Shown here one piece after another: positions 48,356 to 57,503 of a stretch of DNA of 64,000 nt. Made by a program: the position numbers and the translations under genes. How positions within the stretch are numbered: position 1 is the stretch's first letter; every line of letters begins with the position of its first letter. The stretch is from Rostrohypoxylon terebratum (taxonomy: Eukaryota; Ascomycota; Sordariomycetes; Xylariales; Hypoxylaceae), in assembly GCA_022497145.1 (NCBI GenBank), contig MU385855.1, positions 496,001-560,000 on the forward strand, read 5' to 3'. Under the pieces are notes generated by a model that saw nothing but the letters and a program-made list of their open reading frames with translations, had not been told where the DNA came from and searched no databases.

Positions 48356-49937
48356 ATGTCCGGCTCATCTAGTACTGGCCCAGGTCTTCCAGTAAATGGG
48401 ATCCAGGCACACCACGAGAATAGCACACCACAGAGACCAACTCTCCCAGATCATTCCCACCCACCTATGCAACAAGCGAATAGCTATTCTGCGATGTATG
48501 ACAGAGTTGCTAATGGCAAGTCGGACTGCCTGAAACTTTGATCCTGCCAACCTTCAAAGCTAACATGCACGGTTTAGCCAGGATACAAACCGGCTCTAGA
48601 CATTATGAATTCTACACCGACGACGACATCAGTAAGTCAGACTTCGTACCCTGGTCCAATTGGTGGGTTCCATTAGTCTGACAGTCTAAAAGAAAACAAC
48701 TCGCCGAAGGGTTGGCCGTCGATTGCTGCAGTGCAGACATACTTTCCAAACCACAGCTCGCAGAGGGCGTTCGGAGTCTCGGTGCAACAGTTTCTTACCA
48801 ACTATCAGCAAAAGATTCATTGTATCGACAACAGACTTGACGAGATGAACTTCGAGGACAGTGAAGCTAGTGGAAACCCGCTCAGGTCGCTTCCGTTCAA
48901 ACAGGAAAGTTTCTTAGATCGATCTATCCGAGGGGTTGGGCATTTACCAATACCTCCCGACCCGCACTCGGGAGAACTTGACCGAGAGTCGCAGAGAGAA
49001 AATCTCATAATGACTAAAGCTAAATATTTAACAACATACTGTGGGTTCCCGAAACACATTCTGGATTGATGCTAGCTTGTGAGGGGATGATGCACGGCAA
49101 AGAGACTGAGGAGCAACTGCCGCTAACCAGGAGAAACCTACTAGTTACGATCTTGATCATGAATTCTGAAATCAAGAAATTCACTCGAACCTCTAGGCGC
49201 GCGCACGAGTCACACTTCAAGGCGCAAGTAGATGAGGGACTCGACAATGAAGCACTTGCCTATATGCGATATATCGATGACTTCATTTCCGACGCGCCCG
49301 ACCAGATCTTCCAAAAGTTCGAGTCCCTTTTATATACTGAATCGCCTTGGATGATGGTACGTTCGATCTAACGTTCCTTCTTATAATACCCTCTTTTCGG
49401 CCCCCTTTCGACCCCTATTCCGATCCCTAGGTATCTGTGGCCACATATCTTGTGTAACCTGCCACATGACACCCCTTTATCGTAACAATCCCAAACTGAC
49501 AGCCATACCACCGAAAGAAACTCTTAGGGCACTTGAGTCGTCTCTTTGGCGGCAGTAATCCCTCGCATGTCGATCCCGACGACCCGCGCGTGACCCTTAG
49601 CCTGTGGCCTTTCCGCATATTCATCAAGATACTGCTTGTGCTTAGCAGCCAGTCTCTTCTGGTCATCCCGGTTGCGCTACTATATCTCCAATTGGACGTA
49701 AGTAATACGGATATTAGTAACTGTTGATACCCAAGATTGCAACTGCTAACTCCTACAATTGCCACGCAGTGGTCTCGCGGCATCTACCTCGTTATCGTCA
49801 CCGCCTTCGCCATCATCTTTACCATTGCTATGGCTTGGTTTGAGCCCCGTTTTGCTTATCTGTTCGTGGGCGTTACAGCTTATTATGCTGTACTCGTCGC
49901 CTTCCTCGCGAATCTGCCCGGCTGCACTTCAGCTTAG
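48356..49937 (+). CDS. DUF6594-family membrane protein, copy 2 (one doubtful splice)
   Basis: Six exons with matching phases (48356-48515, 48578-48631, 48693-49040, 49076-49356, 49503-49697, 49770-49937) give about 401 residues. The third exon has the family start block (KGWPSIAAVQTYF, QRAFGVSVQQFLTNYQQKI, CIDNRLDEM); the fourth has the RTSRR...IDDFISDAPDQ stretch shared with copy 1; the last two carry three helices (FIKILLVLSSQSLLVIPVAL; IYLVIVTAFAIIFTIAMAWF; FVGVTAYYAVLVAFLAN) and end LPGCTSA. The first intron needs a GC donor (AATG followed by GCAAGT). The intron at 49041-49075 would be 35 nt, too short for normal splicing, and read-through there hits a stop, so this copy may carry a frameshift and be a pseudogene. 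The C-terminal half is intact. Confidence 0.62.
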
Positions 49938-50290
49938 ACAAGAAGACGGATGGAGGCTATAACGAAGCGATGTGCTATGGTTGAATCGTAGAGGATTCCT
50001 ATATTTCCTGTAAGCAAGAGACAAAAGAGGATGAACACAGCAACAATAAGATGTAGTTCCTACAACTGCTTGGTCTTATCAAGCCTTTCGGTTTTTGTTT
50101 CATGAGAGGTAGTCTAGCTACACCCAACATACTGGGTTGCGAATTGTTTGGTTCCATAGAAATCTTTATTTTTCCTTAATTTTATGTAGCTCCCACCTAT
50201 GCAAGACTTGGAACCGTCAACACTCGACCGTAACTCATACATTTTGCCGCGATATTGAACAAGCGCTTCCACTGGTAGATATACGAACTT
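49938..50290. other. Convergent 3' spacer
   Basis: This 353-bp gap separates DUF6594 copy 2 (+) and the MFS gene (-), which converge. No feature is seen except a pyrimidine-rich stretch near 50150-50170. Confidence 0.65.
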
Positions 50291-52281
50291 CTAGTCGCTT
50301 TCGTTCCGCGATAAAGTTGAATGTAGTTTATGCTGTTTCAGCAACGAGACGCAAATCAGCGCCAAAACTCCCAAGCCCAGCATCATGAACCACACATTCC
50401 TGAAGGCCTCCATGAACGAAGCCATGACACCGTCGTACCAACCTTCGGGAAGGCGCTTCAATTCGCTCATGTCATCCCTAATTCTGCGGATCTCTTCCGC
50501 GGCGCCGGGTAAGTCGCCGAACCGTTCCCACAGTTGGGTCTTTAGGACATTCTGATAAATAGCCGACGCCACAGTAATACCGACCGTTGCGCCAACCGAT
50601 CGGAAGGCGTAAGTTGCGGATGTAACCGTGGCTTGGTGTGAATGGTCCACGGCCGCTAGGCAAGCTAATAGCATGGTATTAAGCATTGCGCCATAACCAG
50701 AGCCGAGAAGCAGAAATGAGATCATCAGAGGCCATGCTGGAGTATCCTCCTTGAGTGTCGTGAAGATGACGGCAGAAGCGAGCTGCAGCAGCACAGCCAA
50801 GATCGCGACAGGTAACTATTGCAGGGTTAGTTTCATGCAGCGGGCGTATACAATTGCTTACTACGATCTGCTACGATCATCTCGATCCGGAGGGGTGGCG
50901 GAGATAAGTTGGGATTTTTTAAGCTTTCTGCACACGCAGCTACAAGCAAAAGGGGAACAATGCATATAAATCCCGAGTTTAGAACTTACTACTTCATAGT
51001 TAGCACATGCATAGAATACATTAGTGGATGAAAGGAAGAATTTGAGAATGAGCTCGAAAGGGGATGTTGGGCGTCTTGGAGTGGGACCTTATCAAGGTAC
51101 TTACCATAACGACCAGTTTTCTTCATGATAAATCCACTTCCAATCGAACAGAAACAGATACCGACAGGAGCGAATAAGACTACTAGGCCCGAGTCCGTAG
51201 CCGAGCTTCCGCGCACCTGCATGTAGATGGGGGCGTAGAATAGCGACATCATGTATGCCATACATGACAGTAAATTTACCATGCAAGCAAAGAAGACTGT
51301 TCGATCTAGAAGGAGACGGACCGGGATAACGGGCTGCTTGGCGCGGGATTCCCACATTACGAAGGCAACCAATGCCAGGACCGATAGTGGCAAAGTAGTC
51401 AACGGTAGGGGGTGAACCCAGGGTACCAGGTTACCTCCAGCGTTCAACCCAAGTAAAAGTAGGACGAGGAATACTATGAGCGAGAAGGCACCGGTGAAGT
51501 CGATGCGAGCCAAGTATGACCTCTCTGATACCTTTGGCGGCAATCGAACGAGATAGGCAACCAAAGCGGCCGAAACCAAAACGGGAGGTACCTGAACCAA
51601 GAAGGCCAGCCGCCAGCCCCAGGACGAGTTGTCGTTGACCAGACCCCCAAACACGCCACCTAGTGTTGCACCAGCCCCGTAGCATATGTTCCCTATTCCT
51701 TGTATGACGCCTCGATTTCTCAATGGGACAAGATCCGTACCTAAGAAGGTAGCAATAGCCATCAAGCCGCCACCGCCAATACCAGCGACGACTCTTCCGA
51801 GTATCATAACATTGGCATTCTGTGCCAAGCCACAAATGAGGTTTCCGGCAGCAAAGAAGATATTGCTAAACACGAGACCGGGGCCTCGTCCGAAGATATC
51901 CGTCAGTCTTCCGGATACGGGCTGGCACGCCGCATTCGATATGAGGTAAGCAGATGCGAGCCATGATAACAGACTTAAGGAGTGAAACTCGCTAGATATG
52001 GGTGCTGATAAGGTGGCGATGATGGTCGATTCGATAGCACCGAGGAAGACACCTAGCCAGCAAGTGCATAGGATGAGCCATAATTTGAGACCTTTCACCT
52101 CTTCGACAATGACAACCTGCTCTTCGTCATCGTGGATTGACGGGGCCTCTTCAGCTGGGAGCACATTCTTATTCTGATTACCAAGCAGAGGTGTCCGCTC
52201 ATCGCCGTGACCGTGCGTGCTCCCGTTGGCTGGCTGGGCAGTCTCCGCAGTCTGGGCAGGTATGTCCTCGGCTCTCGTCAT
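50291..52281 (-). CDS. MFS transporter of the DHA2/VBA (Fnx1-like) group
   Basis: Exons at 52281-51105 and 50815-50291, plus a predicted 2-nt microexon at 50990-50991, give 567 residues. The polar N-terminus carries a dileucine-like vacuolar signal (DERTPLLG). Then come GAIESTIIATLSAPISSEF (motif D1-like), SWLASAYLISNAACQPVSGR, GRLTDIFGRG (motif A), GRVVAGIGGGGLMAIATFLG, GGVFGGLVND, WGWRLAFLVQVPPVL and RGSSATDSGL. The C-terminal exon has SGYGAMLNTMLLACLAAVDH and AFRSVGATVGITVASAIYQN. The build fits 14-helix DHA2 proteins; fungal relatives such as Fnx1 and Vba move basic amino acids or drugs, often at the vacuole. The real substrate is unknown. Exon 2 must start at TTA because a TAG immediately precedes it in frame, while exon 1 ends with one extra base; the microexon reconciles the two. 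Confidence 0.92.
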
Positions 52282-54209
52282 GTTAACAATGCTACCTCTT
52301 CAACGTAGACTCACTCCTACTCGTTTGGGTGGATTGAACTCGGTCGCAACAATTGTCGAAGATGTTCTGACGCGTATCAAAACTGTCAACATTAGTGATG
52401 AATGAGCGAGATTATCGCTGATCGCCGACGGTTAAAAAGACGCAGATAGCGGAAACTAGAACGGATTTTTAGTGATTTCCTACCCCTGGTCTAGCCATGC
52501 GCTTGTCGGGATTTCGGGATTTAGATAGGTCAAAGAAGGAGCGATCGCGTTATTGATTGACGGACCGATACCGATACAGCATAATCGGCATGCAACTACG
52601 AAGATTTCGGATGCCACTTGAACTTTACGGGAGGAATGACAAATAAGCAGTAACTCTTCATTTATGAACGTACTATGTAAATTAAGCATCACATACGTCA
52701 TGAAATACCAGCGTTCTCTGGTTATTCGAATCGAACACTATTAGGTAGAATAGGAAATAATACGTGTGTAGGATAATAAAATAATGACTCTACAGCGAGT
52801 CAGGTCCCGAAAAAGAGACCAAAAAGTCCCTCGGTGCTATTCCGTTGACGGGTGTCGCACTCGGGATCGCAACGAGTCCTGACCGGAGAATAACAACGAG
52901 TCAAACGGCCTTGGTGTTTTCGTCCGATATTTGATACAATGCAACCTTGTTGCCCATGGTACCAGCTTGGTCAACGGCTGCACAAATTGCAAAGTGTTCA
53001 CCCTGACGTATTGCGGATAGCGACTATCGGCAAGCTGCAGTTCCGTCAAAAAGTGGGTAGAACACGAGGGAATGTTCGACCAAGCAAGTTAGCCGGGCAG
53101 CCGGGATAGGTCATACTGCATGAAGGTCCATATATTATATTATAAGTGGCGGAGGGAAGTGCTGAGGTGTCAGATGTCGAGGACAAGACAAATACACTCA
53201 AAGAAAGTGAGACAACTCCAACGCGATAGTTCGAGGGAAAACCCGTCCGTCTGTAGTGAAACAGGCTGTCTTTGCTTTTTCTCTGTTCCCTGCGGTTACG
53301 GCGGAATACGAAAAAAAAATGATATGGATTTCCTGTGACTATTATTGACGCCAGCAGCAGTGAAGTAAACCTGTAACTGTCATGGTGGATGTTTCTTCAG
53401 CCGCCCGGCTGTAAGAGTTGTAAGAGTCCTGGAGCCCTATTAACTACCTAGAAGCGCTAAAAAGTCCAAGGTTGATTTCCAGCCCGTGTGTTAATCGTGG
53501 CTCAGCACGAAAATCGTAGGCCTCAGGGCAAGAGTGGCGCTGATAGGCTGTGTCTTGCCGCTAAAAGGAAATACTATGTATGATGCGCCCCAAGGCTCTA
53601 TTTACCAGTCTCAATTTCCCCACTTCAACTGTGGCTGAGCGTAAAAATAGCACGCTCCACGAGAGAGTTCCAGGGCTCTTCGTAGTGTCTCCCTATTACA
53701 TTACGCGCAATCGATATTCATCAGCCCGGGTCATCCATGGATTGCATGTCAGCTAATACGTAACCGTAGTTAGGCAAGAACACAAAATCTTCATATTATC
53801 ATAACATAATAAACAACTTGGAACTCCATCGCGACTGATTTTTCTCTCGTCTCTCGTTTCTCTTTTGGATCGAGTTTTGCAATCTTGAACCCGCCACGAT
53901 CTCGAGTCGATTAGGTGCAAACGATTAAAAGAACGGATATTTCAGTTGAAACTAGCACAAGCCCTTGTTAGTTGACTAGAGTTTCGACAACCATACCATC
54001 AGCTGCAAAGCCGCCCCTAAATACGAACCAGCCTACTTGGCTGTTTTGGTTGCTTCTGCAAGCTCCGTACTACTCAGAGGTAAACTTCTTCATCATCTAG
54101 ATGCATGGCAAACCTGCCAAACGTAACCTTAAACCTTTTGAGTTTGCATCGTCGGACGTTTGAATGTTAGCATTAACCTTATATCTTATCCAGGGCTTAG
54201 CCGTTCAAA
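52282..54209. other. Divergent promoter region between the MFS and MARVEL-like genes
   Basis: This 1.9-kb region lies between two divergent genes. It has pyrimidine-rich runs near 53840-53870. Short open frames are unremarkable. The intron-like sequence near 54100-54190 lies before the MARVEL start and probably belongs to its leader. Confidence 0.6.
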
Positions 54210-55217
54210 ATGGCGGCAATCATCGAGAAGTTAGATATCAACCCCGATAAGGTGCCCAACACCAAGCTCGGCCTTCACATCTTTCAGGGCATCTTGGGCC
54301 TTGTAATATTCATACTCGAGATCGTCCTTTTCCGAGCAGATGGCTCACTCATCAACGGCAACAATGCGTGGCCGTTTGGACTGGTACGTAATGACCCCCC
54401 CTTTTTTTACCGTGTTTATATATGATAGTGCACGTGTGCTTACAAGACTTCCTGTTACAGTGTTTCTTATCCATCCCAGCCTGGATTTACTTAGCCATGG
54501 CACCACGATTCGAGCGAACTCGGAAAGTTGCGGAACCGCATGCGATGGTCGTTGTGGATTCCGTCTTCGCCATCTTTTGGCTATCCGCCTTTGCCAGTCA
54601 AGCGGCATACAATACCGCAAACTCGTGTGGAACGGCCTGTTCTGTTAGCAAGGCTATTGTCGGAATCGCCTTCTTCCAAACGTATGGGTTTGACTGCTAC
54701 CTATATCACGACAAGCATGGCTGCTAACCATTCGTATAGTCTTTCTTGGGTTGCGACGACAGCTGTTAGCGTGTACACATTAAGATACTACCGACAGACC
54801 GAAAGTCTTCCCGGATACGAGAACCTCAACACGAACCAGAACATCGATCCCGATAAGGCTGCCTTCTCGATGGCGCCCCACGACGAGGAGGCATACGCTC
54901 CTGTGCATATGGACGACCATCAAGATGAGCATGACCACGATGCTCCCTACGATCCGGACTCGTTCGGTGGCCGACTCGACGCCGATACCGCGTACAGACC
55001 GCACAGCACATCGCCCGCTCCTCTCGAGAATCCCTTCGATAACGCATACCGATCGCACAACCACTCGCCAGCACACAGCGACCCATATGGTGACCCATAC
55101 TCCTCCGTATCATCCAGACCCCAACCCCACATATACGCCCCTCCCGCGGCAGAGGATTACGACGACGACAGGCCAGTGCAATTCCCTAGCGCGAACTATG
55201 ACCGCACATTGCATTAA
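54210..55217 (+). CDS. MARVEL-like four-helix membrane protein with long polar tail
   Basis: Three exons (54210-54383, 54461-54681, 54740-55217) give 290 residues. Four hydrophobic segments are visible: FQGILGLVIFILEIVLFRA, FLSIPAWIYLAMA, VVVDSVFAIFWLSAFASQAA and IVGIAFFQTLSWVATTAVSV; the second and third are joined by the PRFERTRKVAEPHA loop. CGTACSVSK lies in the outer loop. The C-terminal half is disordered, rich in Asp, His, Pro and Ser with repeated DPYGDPYSS-like and HDEEAY-like units. This fits fungal MARVEL-domain proteins found at plasma-membrane microdomains; function is not established. The splice join FFQTLSWVA confirms the second intron. Its low-complexity tail produces false open frames on both strands. 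Confidence 0.85.
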
Positions 55218-55839
55218 GCGTCCCGAGCGCTCAAGGTTAGACGTAACGGTATCCTATTGCCGGAGAATATTGCGGTAGCAGCTCGAGGGGGCGTGCCTTG
55301 TGATGGTATACGACGAATAGTGCCTCTACGAGAAGTGGATTATAAAGATGTCGATAAGACAGAGTGGCGGGCCAGTTTTTAAAAAACTCACGACGGTCGA
55401 TCGGTGTTCCGGATACATTATGCTCATTATGGCACTTATAAAAGATACCAGGAATAGTGTCTGCAATTGTGGCGGTTATGTTTGTTTCGATAGTTCTGGT
55501 CTGCAAATATATCCATTGAAGATTCAATGTCTCGATGTTCTCGGGGGTCTGCGGCTCATCTGGCTGTTTGAGGTTGACATGACTTACTTGACCTCGTGGT
55601 ACTGTACAACTCTACTAATTACGGATTATTGTCTAGACTTAGTTCGTGGTACATGGATATACGGGTATTTAGGATGGTAGTCAGGTTGGCAAAAATATAT
55701 CATTTTTGGTACTTTTAAAACCATTATTGTGCCGAGAACTGGCTTTTGTCAGCCAGGTATATCTGAGATCCTATAACGCCTTGCAATGCAATGTCTCCGA
55801 ACTCTTAGGACTATAGTCTCTCTTAACCCCTTTCTTAGG
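55218..55839. other. Convergent 3' region
   Basis: This 622-bp gap lies between the MARVEL-like gene (+) and nop16 (-), both ending here. Short open frames of 96-110 codons are present but show no family features. No gene is called. Confidence 0.6.
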
Positions 55840-56562
55840 CTAGACTGACTGGGCCTTCATCTTTTTTATCCTCCTTGAGATGTCCGCCTCTGTCTGTTGC
55901 ATAGGATTCAACTTGTGATCCCTCGACATGGCTTTTGTGTCATCGCCGTATTTCTCTATGAGGCTTTGCAACCATTTGACCTCTCTCTTGGACTGTGTCG
56001 TCGCTTTCTTGATTACAGGTCGGTTGGCCTGGCTCTCCAATTCGGGGAAGATTCCAGTACCATCCTCTACTTCGTCGATGCCTTCCCACTCCTCAGCCTC
56101 TTCTCCGTTATCCATATCATCATCGGAGTCCAGGTCGTTCAAGGGGTCGTTAAGTGGGTTATCCTTTTTCTTGCCGTCTAGCACACGCACGATTCGCCCG
56201 TTCTCGTCTCGCTCCACGCGCACCTCGCGGACGATGGCGGTAGTTGGTTGGGCAATGGCAAACGGATCGACAGGTTTCGTAGATTTCGATGCGGCACCGG
56301 GTTCGACACCACCCGTCGGTGCCTTCAAGCGGGATACCAGACCCAGACGACGGTAATTCTGTGACGCGGTCTCCTTTTTGTTCCTATATGAGCTTAGTAT
56401 CAAGCCCTTTTCTCCTTCTCCTTCATGTTGTAGAACGTACCAGTTCCTCGCTACAATATCATTTCCCAGCGGGTTCAAGAGACGCTTGGATTTGGTCGAC
56501 GACGGTTGGCGAATCGCATTGCGAGACGATCGTCTCTTGCGCTTCTGAAGATCTCGACCCAT
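55840..56562 (-). CDS. nop16: Nucleolar ribosome-assembly factor Nop16
   Basis: Two exons (56562-56441, 56383-55840) give 221 residues. The basic N-terminus (MGRDLQKRKRRSSRNAIR), LLNPLGNDIVARNWN followed by KKETASQNYRRLGLVSRL, REVRVERDENGRIVRVLDG, and the C-terminal QSKREVKWLQSLIEKYGDD, KAMSRDHKLNPMQQTEADI and RRIKKMK are the Nop16 signatures. Nop16 joins early pre-60S particles and binds 25S rRNA with Nop2, Rrp5 and neighbours. Yeast Nop16 has 231 residues. The 57-nt intron (19 codons) has no in-frame stop, so without splicing the frame stays open; GTACGT donor, ATACTAAG branch and ATATAG acceptor argue that it is real and give the expected NWNKK join. A short TGTCGCAA tandem lies about 100 nt upstream. 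Confidence 0.95.
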   Translation of the reverse strand: MGRDLQKRKRRSSRNAIRQPSSTKSKRLLNPLGNDIVARNWYVLQHEGEGEKGLILSSYRNKKETASQNYRRLGLVSRLKAPTGGVEPGAASKSTKPVDPFAIAQPTTAIVREVRVERDENGRIVRVLDGKKKDNPLNDPLNDLDSDDDMDNGEEAEEWEGIDEVEDGTGIFPELESQANRPVIKKATTQSKREVKWLQSLIEKYGDDTKAMSRDHKLNPMQQTEADISRRIKKMKAQSV

Positions 56563-56660
56563 GATACTGTTCGTTTCCTACCACCTATAGCTTTAGATAT
56601 GAGGTGTTTCGCAGCAATACAATCGCCGATTCCAATATCAGGTACCTGACTCGGAGGCAA

Positions 56661-56692
56661 CGTCGCAATGTCGCAATGTCGCAATCGCAATC
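56661..56692. repeat. TGTCGCAA tandem repeat in the nop16 promoter
   Basis: Three to four imperfect 8-bp units lie about 100 bp upstream of the nop16 ATG. Confidence 0.8.
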
Positions 56693-57294
56693 GTTCTTAG
56701 CTTTTACAACTTCATCTGAAAATTCCCGATCCACCAAAATTTCTTGCTGATAATGGAGCTGATAGGGGAGGTCCACCTTTTGATAAGCTCTTCGATAAGA
56801 TAACAGTATTTGTCATCCTATCTACACGTGATGTCTTGGCATTTTCTCACATATCAATTCGTTACCTATAGTTGTGCAACGCTGGGCAAGTTTCTTTCTT
56901 GCAACATCTCACAACATTATTCTTGGAGTGCTTCAGTGCTCCGTCAGAAACTCGGCAACCTTCGCAAAGAAGACGGGATAGAGTCGATACGAGAGAGAAA
57001 GGTACAGGAGCCTTGCGCGGCAAATCCATCTTGCCACATAACAACATATCAACGCATGTCGGTCGGGCTTGGCGTCCTGTAAGGGAGGGCCCTATCTACG
57101 TAGTATGTAGTTCGTCCTTGTTGCCCTCCAGGGCTGTTGCGAGACGCTCCCAACATCTGCCGTCCAACCTGGGGAAGTCCTACGCAAGTACCTATTTATC
57201 ATGAAATCCGCGAGAGAGAAAGGCCCTCGAGCCGCTCGACGGTGGGATGTCGACCGACATGTCTCCAACCATACCCAACTCCGACCAGGCCGAC

Positions 57295-57330
57295 TCAGAA
57301 TGGTCGGAATGTTCGGAATGGTCAGAATGG
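57295..57330. repeat. 9-bp tandem repeat, four units
   Basis: Four degenerate units of the form C(A/G)GAATG(G/T)T lie in a row. Confidence 0.8.
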
Positions 57331-57471
57331 TAAGGGAAGGTTTAAGGGGTGGCAGTGCAATCCCCTTCCACTGAGACCTTGATGTTGCATATTTCCATAT
57401 TTTCTACGAGGGACTGTAACAGAACTTGTCAAGTCCCGAGATGATTCCAAAGATCCCGCACACATAATACA

Positions 57472-57503
57472 CAAAGTCCCAAAGTCCCAAAGTCCCAAAG
57501 TCA
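57472..57503. repeat. CAAAGTCC tandem repeat, four units
   Basis: Four units lie in a row, with a final-base change in the last (CAAAGTCA). Confidence 0.85.
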
